This document shows, piece by piece, positions 44,687-54,463 of a DNA stretch of 64,000 nucleotides. The notes under the pieces were generated by a model that saw nothing but the letters and a program-made list of their open reading frames with translations, had not been told where the DNA came from and did not search any database. This stretch comes from Eimeria necatrix (Eukaryota > Apicomplexa > Conoidasida > Eucoccidiorida > Eimeriidae): the NCBI RefSeq assembly GCF_000499385.1, contig NW_013655219.1, positions 1-64,000 of the forward strand, written 5' to 3'. The translations under genes were made by a program, and so were the position numbers. Position 1 is the stretch's first letter. Each line of letters begins with the position of its first letter.

Positions 44687-47269
44687 CCCGAAAACGCTGC
44701 TGTGGGCCCTCTCTTCCGTCCTGTCAACTCTCACGAGCTGGTCCACCCACAAGATAACCAACAACCCCAGGAGCCGCAGGACACCCAGCAACACTGGGGG
44801 GTCGAGTGCCTCAAAGGAAATTCCAGCAGCAATTTGCCCAGTCTGGTATCCGAACGCACACAAAGCCTTTGTGAAAGGGTGTCAGCAGGGAAGCCTTCGC
44901 AACCCTCAATGAAGTGTTACAGAGGGGATAGAACTGGGTTGCCACTACTAAGAGATATCACGTGCGTGAATTCGCCATTTGTAGCGTCTCAAGGTCCCCT
45001 AGAATCAGCCAAAGCGAAGGAAGCTTCTCTAAAGCAAACAGTAGAGGCAGAGCGTGAGCTGCTTCGGCTTCCCGGGGGTTCGCTCCCTGCAGTTGGGTTT
45101 CCTGTGCAACAGAGATACGAGGTGAGGCCGCAGCACGAAAAGAAAAACAGCGAAACGCTGCAGGGGGCTCTCAAAGCGAGAGTTCTTATGCAGCAGGGCA
45201 ACTCTGTCCCGCTGCAGCACGCAGCAGACTTATTTCAACAGGGCACTCAGCAACAGGAGAGGGAGCAGCACTGGTCGCAGAAGCAACAGCAGCACACGGA
45301 AGGAGCGCAGCTGGAACAACTGTCGCAGCATCAACATCAACAAGAGCTGCAACAACACCAACACCAACAAGAGTTGCAGCACCTGTCTTTTCTCAGAGAA
45401 ATCCAACAACAGCAACAAAGGCAGCAGCTGCAGCAGCTGGAGCAGTTGCAGGAGCTGGAGCAGCAGATTCAGCAACACCAGGAGCATGAGCAGAAGCAGC
45501 TGCAGCATCAACAGCAGCTGCAGCAGAGCCACTTGCAACAGAGTAAAAGCATGCAGCAGCACGAACTGCAACAACATCAGCAACTTCAGAAGCAGCTCGA
45601 CATGCTGCAGCTAGAGAAGCAGCTGCTACGGAAGAAAGAGCTGCTGCTCCTGCATCTCCAAGAGCATCAACAACAACGTCTCCAGGTGGTCTCTCTCGCA
45701 AGCTCCTCCTTGAACGGCACCTCGGGGACCCTTATGGGGCTCCCAGAGCCCTCACAGGATCTCGTGTGTAGTTACGGTGGATGCAGAGCCATAGAAAGGT
45801 CTATTTTGAGAAGGCTCAGTGGTCCCAAGCAACTTCTAAAAGAGGGCTCTGTGGTTACGGGGAAGCCTTCAGGCGCTGTTAAGGCTACTCACGGAAAACA
45901 CAACAGAAAGAGTTCCGCCCGGCTGACACAAACGAAGGGGGTTCTTTCAAAAGAGCTTTCTTCTTCCAGCTCTCGTAGAGTTTTCAGGGCCCCCAACAGC
46001 AAGCAGAGAAGGTCCCAGGAGCCGAAGACATGCGACGGCAACAGCGATTGCCCTTTTCCTACGTTTGATTCATGTGTAGTGGGGAACACTTCAAAGGTGA
46101 TTTCGAAATATATGCAGGGCGGGACCCAAAGAAGAATTAAAAGGAGCAGCAGAAGGTCTTCCATCTTGAATCGGGTAATGGAAGGGTCTATACTAAGGGA
46201 GTGCTGCAGCCCAGAGGACCTAATGGGAGACGGCGCTAGAGGAGCTTCTCGGAGGAGAGTCCCTCTTAGAGAGGCTCCCTTAAAGAGCAGCCGACGAAGT
46301 TTCAAACCCAGAAGGCCCCCATATCAGCATGCCAACAGCCTACGTGTAGCTTTGAGACCAGATTGGAATAACCGAAGCCGGAAGGGCTCTCATCACCAAA
46401 TTTGCACTAGTGCCACTGAGGGTTCTTGCACCTTCGAGGGCTCGCTTTCTTCTCTTTCACTCACGGTGGATCTCCGTCTGGGGCTACGAAAACTTAGTAA
46501 CCAAGGGCGAAGCCTAATATACACAGCTTGGCAGCGCATCAACCTGGGGCCTCCAATGGGGACCAGCTTTAGGGAGACGGGATGGGCTGTCAAGCAAAAC
46601 AGTAAGGAGGCGTGTACGGGGGCTTGTGTGGGCAATCATGAGGGCCATTTGCATCCTCTGGTGGTTTTGGACGCTACAGACGGCGTATCAGATGGTCTCA
46701 GTAGCCATGCAGAGAAGCGACTGGGCGTCAAGTGTGGTCTAGTCGCATCCTCCGCATGCAGGAATGGTACAGGAGGTGAAGCAAAACACTCCAGGACAAG
46801 TTGTGCCGCCATAAACGGGGCCTCTTTAGCGAACACCACGGAGGATCCCTGCAAAAAACGTCCCATAAGTGAAGAAATGGCGATCCATGTACCTTTTCTG
46901 GGGGCCATCAAGGTCGAAAAACCACAGTTGTTGAAGCGTACCCAGCAGAAACTTCAACCGATCTGTGGAGCTCCCTTTACCCCAGATCATCAAATAAAAC
47001 CAGCCGTTGAGAAGACAAAAAAGCAGCAGCAGCAGGTGACTGCTGAAGAAACTAATACGTTTGCAGACGTACGGGTGGGCCCTCTTGAGAGAGGTGAGAA
47101 AGGGGATATGCCACCCAGCAGAGCTGATGAAGAGGAGCTTGCTTCGTTTGCTCAAGTAGATGAGGCTGCTGTTAAGCGCGAATCCCCACTTCAGAGGCTT
47201 TCTGAGGCTTCCAGCCTTGAGAGCTTCGGAAGCATCTATGGGCCGCCTGCCTTTCCCTGTCTTTTCTGA
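44687..47269 (+). CDS. Gln-rich hypothetical protein (terminal exon, at least 860 aa)
   Basis: A single open frame ends at TGA 47267-47269. I place the exon border at 44687, after a strong acceptor (TTTATTGTTGCAG), because no ATG precedes it in frame. If unspliced, the first ATG is 44909 (MKCYRGDRTG). Residues about 190-360 of the exon are a Gln/His/Leu-rich coiled coil made by CAG, CAA and CTG triplets. The C-terminal half is not repetitive and is very basic, with Ser/Arg clusters (RIKRSSRRSSI, APLKSSRRSFKPRR). The tail is acidic (RADEEELASFAQVDEAA). I recognise no catalytic domain. The composition suits a nucleic-acid or scaffold protein, but that is a guess. Confidence 0.62.
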   Translation, partial: PENAAVGPLFRPVNSHELVHPQDNQQPQEPQDTQQHWGVECLKGNSSSNLPSLVSERTQSLCERVSAGKPSQPSMKCYRGDRTGLPLLRDITCVNSPFVASQGPLESAKAKEASLKQTVEAERELLRLPGGSLPAVGFPVQQRYEVRPQHEKKNSETLQGALKARVLMQQGNSVPLQHAADLFQQGTQQQEREQHWSQKQQQHTEGAQLEQLSQHQHQQELQQHQHQQELQHLSFLREIQQQQQRQQLQQLEQLQELEQQIQQHQEHEQKQLQHQQQLQQSHLQQSKSMQQHELQQHQQLQKQLDMLQLEKQLLRKKELLLLHLQEHQQQRLQVVSLASSSLNGTSGTLMGLPEPSQDLVCSYGGCRAIERSILRRLSGPKQLLKEGSVVTGKPSGAVKATHGKHNRKSSARLTQTKGVLSKELSSSSSRRVFRAPNSKQRRSQEPKTCDGNSDCPFPTFDSCVVGNTSKVISKYMQGGTQRRIKRSSRRSSILNRVMEGSILRECCSPEDLMGDGARGASRRRVPLREAPLKSSRRSFKPRRPPYQHANSLRVALRPDWNNRSRKGSHHQICTSATEGSCTFEGSLSSLSLTVDLRLGLRKLSNQGRSLIYTAWQRINLGPPMGTSFRETGWAVKQNSKEACTGACVGNHEGHLHPLVVLDATDGVSDGLSSHAEKRLGVKCGLVASSACRNGTGGEAKHSRTSCAAINGASLANTTEDPCKKRPISEEMAIHVPFLGAIKVEKPQLLKRTQQKLQPICGAPFTPDHQIKPAVEKTKKQQQQVTAEETNTFADVRVGPLERGEKGDMPPSRADEEELASFAQVDEAAVKRESPLQRLSEASSLESFGSIYGPPAFPCLF

Positions 47270-47496
47270 CGTATGCCTACTAAATCAAAAGATGGAACTT
47301 TATACCAACACGCTAGTTGCTACCTAGCCAGTCAGCTACCGGTAGCTTGCCCGTTGTTGGTAAGCATGTTTAACTAAATACCTATATGCGAGCTATCAAG
47401 CTAGCTACTTTGTTGCAGATTCAAGCAGCTACCGCTTTGCTATCTTAACTATCAAGAACATTTGCTTCAAGTACGAATACAGTCTCAAGGATAGAA

Positions 47497-47569
47497 TACG
47501 GGCGCCGGGGATCGAACCCGGGATCTTTCGCGTGTGAGGCGAACGTCATAGCCACTAGACCACGCCCGC
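47497..47569 (-). tRNA. tRNA-Val (anticodon CAC), copy 1
   Basis: On the - strand the 73-nt sequence folds as a cloverleaf: acceptor GCGGGCG with CGCCCGT, an A-box-like GGTCTAGTGGCTATGAC D arm, anticodon stem TTCGC/GCGAA with loop CTCACAC (anticodon CAC, codon GUG), and T arm CCGGGTTCGATCCCCGG (B box). There is no intron. No run of four or more T follows within about 50 nt, unlike copies 2 and 3, so its polymerase III terminator is unclear. Confidence 0.97.
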
Positions 47570-47791
47570 CCTGGAGATACCGCAGTCTTTGCATTTCTAT
47601 CTAAGCAGAGGCAACCCACCAATTGCCCTCCCGCCTACCTCGCTAGTTATCTCCTTCGCTGGGTATCGAGGTGTATGCACCCACCTTGCGAACCGTTGAG
47701 AATGCCATGGACCTGACGGAATCTATGTACGTGCTTTTAGGCAGTTAGCGCTAGTTGCTGGAATCTAAAAAGTGGGCAGTAGGAAAAACCA

Positions 47792-47864
47792 TACGGGCGC
47801 CGGGGATCGAACCCGGGATCTTTCGCGTGTGAGGCGAACGTCATAGCCACTAGACCACGCCCGC
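47792..47864 (-). tRNA. tRNA-Val (anticodon CAC), copy 2
   Basis: Identical to copy 1 across all 73 nt, with the same cloverleaf and CAC anticodon. A T5 run on the - strand (plus-strand AAAAA at 47784-47788) lies just past the 3' end and can serve as the polymerase III terminator. It lies 295 bp from copy 1. Confidence 0.97.
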
Positions 47865-48078
47865 GCCACTGTCATTGAGCCCTCTTCCTGCGTATCTGGT
47901 TAGAGACCCTCCTCATCTTGCGTCAATTTGTCTATTGATCACGCTGAGTACGTGGCTTGGTAGCTAGACGCCTAGCCAGATAGTTTTTGCGAGTTGGGAA
48001 ATAGTGCGCAAGCGGAACAGCTGAATCTGGAGGACTGACGTTAATGCATTAGGAAAAAACGATGGCCAGGAAAACTAC

Positions 48079-48151
48079 TACGGGTGCCGGGGATCGAACC
48101 CGGGATCTTTCGCGTGTGAGGCGAACGTCATAGCCACTAGACCACACCCGC
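48079..48151 (-). tRNA. tRNA-Val (anticodon CAC), copy 3 with compensatory change
   Basis: Same sequence as copies 1 and 2 except in the acceptor stem. There the 5' strand reads GCGGGTG and the 3' strand CACCCGT, so pair 6-67 is T-A instead of C-G. Both sides changed together and pairing is kept. A T4 run follows (plus-strand AAAA at 48071-48074). It lies 287 bp from copy 2. Confidence 0.97.
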
Positions 48152-48356
48152 GATGCCAAGGCCACACCACTCATGTAGGTGCGCTAGCCAGACGTTCTGT
48201 AGATGTGTAGCTTGTTGTGTAGCTGGCTTGGTATCGGGTTCAATGGCTAGCTCGGATACAGATAAGAAGATAAACACTTGCAAAGTGATAGAAGCCGATG
48301 CGCACTGTGACGGTGACCGATGAGAAGGCGCATAAAGATCGCAGACTGCAACGACG

Positions 48357-48429
48357 ATGCTTGTGCTAGGATCTAACAGGGGATCATCTATGAGTGGGAC
48401 ACGTACCGTAGCCACTAGAATTCTTAAGC
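48357..48429 (-). pseudogene. Decayed fourth tRNA-Val copy
   Basis: On the - strand, TCTAGTGGCTACGGTACG and GATCCCCTGTTAGATCC line up with the D arm and T arm of the intact copies. It sits about 278 bp beyond copy 3, close to the array period. The anticodon arm, B box and acceptor stem have lost pairing, so it cannot be a working tRNA. Confidence 0.7.
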
Positions 48430-49941
48430 AGAATCAGATCTACAGAAACGCTTGACCTTGTGAAGCGACCACGATAGAGCTTTTGCAAAATGGGATGAGC
48501 AGTAGTCACACAATGGCTCTACAGCATGTTATGTAGGCGTATTTCCAGGTGATCCCATTTCGTGCCCCCATTTCGATCCCATTTCGTATTTGCCAGATCC
48601 TCAAGTCTAGGAGCAATTTACTGCCGAGCGAGCTTACATGAGTCTCCTCCAGTCCCCTTCCAAGCCCCTTGGCCGCTTGTGCCAACGGGGAAATTCAACT
48701 TGTATGATACACATACACTTTAAGGCTCTCAAAGCACGTCTTGACAACGGTTCGTGATTAAACAATAAGGAAACTATGCAGAAGAAGCCGCTCTGCAACG
48801 CGTAAAAGCTTAAACAGAAGGAACGTCGCCGGTTAGATTGTCATACATCGTGCTCACTAGGCCAAAAAACGGAGGAACAAAACCAAATTTTGGAGATGTT
48901 ACGAGCTCAATGGGCCAAAGCCGCCGTTCCTAGCTTGGAAGGCAAAATTCATGGCCGGCAGATCACTTTGTCGTCGAGACACCGCCTTTGCTGGCTTGTC
49001 CCCACTAACCACTTGCGTGAAAGTCACGTGCCCAAACTCTTGGCCAGGTAGGTCTGGCAGGCAGTAATAATGGGAAACAAACAAATACTGCTAGTGGGAT
49101 GAATAATTAATGCTACGGAGGAAATGTACGAGAACAGCATTAGTCCCTTGTGCTTCATCCAACAAGCAAGGGGCGCCGGACCTGTTCTGCTATGTTTACG
49201 TTTTGTGATCTGATATAAAGGTTGCTGTCGTGAAATAGAACATTAAAATCTAAACTTCGTTATGCTGTTGCTGCTTTTGCTGCTGCCATTGGTGTAGATG
49301 GAAACAAACCAAGCACACACCGTGCCAGTAATCAGAGTTGCCTGCACAAGGGTATCCGTCCCTTTCTCTTGTACTTTCCCTTCCAAATTAACAGGAAAAC
49401 GAGGATATTTAATATCTGGCATATTTTGCAACTGTGTGGAAAAGGCGGGTAAGGAGGCAGGTGGAGCCTCGATGGCTTTTAGTCGCTAGTCCAGTAATCA
49501 TGGCTGTTGGACCATTGGTCTTTCCTGACTTTCTTAATCAAGTCCAGTTTAAAAAGCTGTGGTTTCTTTCATAAGCTATTAACACACAGGCTTTTTTGGC
49601 AAGGAAGCAGGCATGTACCACCAACAGAGAGAGTGCGGTAGCTGCGAGGTGACCCAGAGGCGGTAGCTGCCACCCCTTTTGCAGCTCGTCTGCTGCCTTG
49701 TCTCTCGTCAAGCTATATCCGCATTGTTGGAGTTGAAATGCACAGATGAATTTAGGGGACACCTCCCTCTGCCCGATGATTACCGCCGTTGCTTCGCAGA
49801 TCGTCTTTATCTCACTGTCTGATCCCCACGTGTATTTTTCTGCTTCAGCGGCTTGTCTTCACCGGCCCTGCCGGTCCACTCTTTAAGCACGGCTTCGACC
49901 GCATTGTAGTTAATTTCCCGTCCTTTCTTTGCATGTGAACT
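48430..49941. other. Intergenic; promoter side of the next + strand gene
   Basis: No supported gene, repeat or RNA. Short frames only (at most about 75 codons). A direct repeat of GATCCCATTTCG near 48550-48590 is the only local structure noticed. Confidence 0.5.
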
Positions 49942-52900
49942 ATGGGGGACTCTCGTGCAGAATGCCTGTCTCGCGCGATACGGGCCTCTGGGCTCGCCTG
50001 GGCTGGCTGTGGTTCACTGTCTGAGAGCTTGCGGTCTTTCTTGGTCTGTCGTTGTTGCATCACATGGCTGAACACAGTAGAAGCTCTCCTGCCTTTGTCG
50101 CTTACATGCCTAAGCTGGGCTGGTGCCTTGGAGCAGCAGATCGACATGGGGGAGGTCCCAGTGGTGGTGACATTCCCGTGCGTAGCTATACTACTGCGGC
50201 AGCCGCAGGAAACCAGGAGTAGTCTTGTCTCTTTGATTTCTCGTGCCGCCCAGACCTCCCTCTTTCTTGATTTTTCGAGGGTCTCCGGCCCAGCTCCTCT
50301 CCAGAGCGCCGCTGAGAAAATTGGGAAAGACATATTTACGGGGATGCACCACGCCGCTGAGTTGTCGCTCGACCTCGAAGCATGGGACTCTCCTCTGGGC
50401 AGCTTTGTGATGGAGTTGTGCAGACTCATATCCAGGAGCACCCATACGCTAGACACCTTGCAGCTCAGGGGGGCCACCCTGCACCGCCGCATGCGCGTTC
50501 TGCTGGTATCAGGGTGCAGCATAGACTCTTTACCCAGAAGACCCTTGTCACCGAGCATTGAAGCCAACTGCGCTAGCAGCAACGCACGCAGCCGCAGCAG
50601 CAATGATTACAGCAGTGGCATCAGCAGTAACAGCGAACCGCCGCAAAACTGGGGTGTAACATCTAAAAGGATTGAAGAAGAACAGGACAACGGTGAGCCT
50701 AGCCCACTGCACCCACAGCTCAGAAGGCCCCTGCCCTCTCCTCCCGCCTCTGGTGCTTTCTCTGTCCCCGTTTCCCCTCCCCTCTCTCCTCCCCATGCGT
50801 CAGCAGTAGCAGCAGAAACTGCAGCAGCAACGGCAGCTCCACGATCTGATGACTGTCCTATCTCTCTGGGCTCCGCTTCTTGGGAGACGTTCAAGGGCAG
50901 CGTCAGTTGCCTCACGGATTGGGGGTCGTCTCCAGGAGACTCCCCTCGTCTTTCTCCGCAGGGCTTGCGTAAGCGCAACCTGTTTTACTTGCCTATCCTC
51001 AAGCGGCTAACGGTAGAAGGCTTCCAGCTTTTGGAGTTTTTCGAGGCCCCCAAACTCCAAGAGAATGCGATTACCCTCACTTCAGAGGCTCACAGGCACG
51101 AGTCTATCTTTAGAATGCAGGAAGCAGGGCTATCTTCCCAGAGGGGTCTTCGCGGGCCCCTCCAAGTCCCTGCCCATCGCTACTGGGGTTCAGAAGTCTC
51201 TTTCACGCACCCCTGCCTTGCAGTTAGATTCATATCCCTCAATGGCGTTCACCTTCGCGCCATGGACATCGTAGGTTTCATGGAGCCCCCCGCCAAGAGT
51301 GGCGTAATAAAGTGGATCAGAAGGGCCCTCGAATCCAGCAACAAAAATGCATCCGCAAATAAGCAACGGTTGCAACAGCAACAGAAGGAGCCACCAGACC
51401 AGCAACCTGCGGAGCAGGCAGAGGGCTGGCCAGTTGCAGAAGATAACACGAAAAGGACAGAAGATTGCCCTCTTGTGGAAGCTTATGAAATGGGTGCCCC
51501 TGGAGGTGCCCGTGAGAGCTTCCCTAGTGGCCCTGGAATGGCTTGTGGTGCGACTGAGCACTCTGAGATGTACTGCAGAGAATGCATCTTGTTGCGGCAG
51601 GGGGAAACGGGGACCAGTGCTTGGATTGGCTGTTGCCGTCTTCCAGAGCTGGAGGAGCTGCGCCTAGACGACATAACATTTCTTGCATTCATTTCCGCCC
51701 CCTGTCTTCGACAGCTGGAGGTCAATGTGTGCAACAGCGGGGAGTGGTTGCTGCTGTTGGAATTTCTCAGACTATACGGATGCCACCTAACTCAGCTTAG
51801 CGTTTGGGCAGAAGACGTCCCCACCAACTGGCTCGACACTGTCCCCTCAGACCGCTACGGGGGTCGGCCTGAGGGTTTGGCGGGCTCCAAAACCTCCGCT
51901 GAGACGGCTCTCCTGGTATCATTTTTGCACAGACACGCCCTCACGTGGGGTGGGGCGGCGGCTACGCCACAGGAAAACCTCAGGCAGGCTCCAGCAGGGG
52001 CCATTCGGCGTGTCTCGTCAGCTTCCATGCTGCGGGCTGTGGGGCTGCACCACCTCCGGAGCCTCAGCTGCCCCAGCTGCCTCTTGGCTGAGCTCAGCGC
52101 AGCTTCCAGCGTCCTCCCCGCCCTCAAGAACCTCGACACCTGGGGAGACAGTCGGAGGCTCGCAACGTTTCTCCAGCAGAAGAGACAGTTGGAGACTGTA
52201 CGCGTTCGCGGACTAACCGGTTCCAAAAATGTCAGTACCTGGACTGAAAGCAGTAGCAGCGTCAACACGAGCAACGAAACTGCCCCGCACAAAGGCATAC
52301 TCTTGAAAAGCGATAGACTGAGAGGACTGAGATCTTCAGCCTCGGCAGCGTTTCTTCAAGAGGCTGATGCCCTCACGGAGTTCTCGGGGCCGGGATGTAT
52401 TTTAAATGCGTGGCAGCTTTGCCCGAAACTGAAGAGACTTGAGGTGAGCTCACTTTGCGGTGTATAGATCTGTTAAGTATTTTTTCCGGGTTCTTGCCAT
52501 AACCTCTTCTTGTAAGCGGCGTACTGCCCCGCTTACAATACTTCCGTGGTGTGTAGCATAGCAACGCGCAGTGTGAGCATCTCTGCAAGTGTTTGACCGT
52601 TCCTTTTGCCGTCTTTGCATGCGGTGTTCTGCATTTGTGTCAATCCCTGTCTTCTCGATTGTTGTTTGACGCAATGCCTTTCTGTCGGATTGCATTTGCC
52701 CGTTTTCCCCACTTCTTTGTTTACTCAAGCCTTTGTGGTTCTCTCTGTCTCTACCTTGCCTTAATTTTTAACCCTCTCTCATCTTTTTCCAGCAACTGCG
52801 CCTGTCTAACTAAGGCTGACGAATGCCACAACTGCTTTCCCTTCCCACGCACTGTCATTTACTGGTTGCAGTTGATAGAAAACGCAGAACTTGCTGATCA

Positions 52901-53522
52901 ATATCTGTTGAGCGGCTGCACACCTCATCTGGAGACTCTATTGTACGGGGGCCGTTTGGTGGTGCCGCCGCCGGAACTCGCGCAGGCTTGCCAGGGCCTC
53001 CGTCAACTCCGCGTCCTGCACGCGTTGGTTTTGGACTTAGCAAATTTTCCAGACCCGTCTGATCCAGAAACATCTCAACGCCCAGCACCTGGGGGGGTGG
53101 AGGGAGTCATCTGGGGCCCTGGGCCTCTGCCTGACCTTTGGGCCTCACCGGTTAGCTCCCGTGTAACGCCCTTAAAAACGGAACAGAGGGACCCATATGA
53201 GCCTGAGAAACAGGCAACTTCCGGGCCTCCTGTGAGGTTCTTGGAAGGCTTGGAACAGCTGTATGTTCACCGGCTGATGGCAGCTCCGCGTACATTTCAC
53301 CACTACCTAAAGGCAGCACGCCGGCTGCGACTCGTGGCGTTCCAGCGGTGTGTCGGTGTGAGCCTAAGTTCGGTTGTTTGCACATTGCAAAACTTTGGCT
53401 TTACCCGGATGCAGCAAGACACTTTACCCAACCCCGAGTGCAGGGCCTTCGCCGCCAGCTTCAACGGCGGAAAGGTCCGCGACCGGTTCGTGGTGATGAA
53501 AAGGGAAGCATGCGGCAGCTAG
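49942..53522 (+). CDS. Leucine-rich-repeat-like protein (about 1050 aa)
   Basis: Two exons, 49942-52443 and 52872-53522, join in phase 0 (GAG|GTGAGC and TTGCAG|TTG) and give 1050 aa. The ATG is in good context (ACT-ATG-G). The C-terminal two thirds contain irregular leucine-rich strand-turn units, such as LPILKRLTVEGFQLLEFFEA, LPELEELRLDDITFLAFISA, CLRQLEVNVC, LKNLDTWG, CPKLKRLEL and LEGLEQLYVHRL. They recur as in F-box/LRR or RNI-type solenoids. Low-complexity Ser/Pro-rich and Gln-rich inserts (about residues 215-330 and 465-500) separate them. The N-terminal 200 residues are Leu/Cys-rich without a recognised F-box. The repeat call rests on pattern alone, and partner and function are unknown. 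Confidence 0.6.
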
Positions 53523-54463
53523 ATTTCTGACGTTCGATGAACAAACACACGTCAAGGAGGAGTAGAGAGGCTACATATATAAGTGCAATGAAGTGCCAGC
53601 GATGCAACCGCAGAACGCAGCTGCTTCTATGGCAGCCTCGCACGAGATTGCAGGCTGCTGCTAGAACTTCTTGGTTCATATGCACTGCAACGCAGCTGTG
53701 AAAAGAGGCCTATCTGGAGAGCTTCTTCAAAAACCAAATATGCCGTCAAAAGAACCAAACGGACACGTTTTCGTACTTTTGTTATTTAATCAACTCAAGG
53801 CCTGCAGGCCAAAATGATGGTGATAGCCTTCACAGAAAACCCTCTGTCTGCAGGCCTGCACTTCATGAACCCCTGCCCAAGTTATGCTGCTTGAGGGCTT
53901 TTTTGGCCTTGGGCCTATATATCGATTTGGCTGCTGGGAAAGGAACCGCGAGGTTACTAGCTCGGTTGTAGTTTCCGTGGACTTCATCTAGCTAGGCAAG
54001 ACGATGTGGAATGAGCAGCTAGTTCAAGCCTGGTACGGGCATTTCTTGGTCAGTTAGAAGCCAAGGATCCGGTGGTTCTCTGAGGCAACACGAGATAGCG
54101 GAAGCCGCAAATCCAGCTTGCATGTGTTGGGCAACAATGTATGTACACTTGTGCGCAGGAACAGAGCACTTGCATGCAGCTACGCGTGAATTCTGAAAAC
54201 TATTAAGTGAGAGTGAGAGGAACCAAAACATTGCACTCGTTCTGGCAGTAAACTGCAGGTTCTTGAATGCCACAGATGCATATTAGATGTAATTGGAGAT
54301 ATACACACAGAGAACGGAGAAAACACTAGGAAAGAGAGGGACTGCACGCAGGTAATGTAGGCATGGTTGCACAGTGGACTCCTCTAGCCACGCACATCTC
54401 CGCCGTGCACATACTCTGAACGTAAAAACGTAAACTCAGGGTTACAGTGAAACTATTGCTTCA
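53523..54463. other. Intergenic between convergent genes
   Basis: The 3' flanks of the leucine-rich gene (+) and the GTPase gene (-). No gene is supported. GGCCTGCAGGCC-type palindromic blocks occur near 53799-53860. Confidence 0.5.

Noticed and set aside
45230..45701. Poly-Leu and poly-Ala frames on the - strand opposite the Gln-rich gene
   Set aside because: They are the reverse complement of CAG/CAA coding runs, with no independent start, domain or splice signal.
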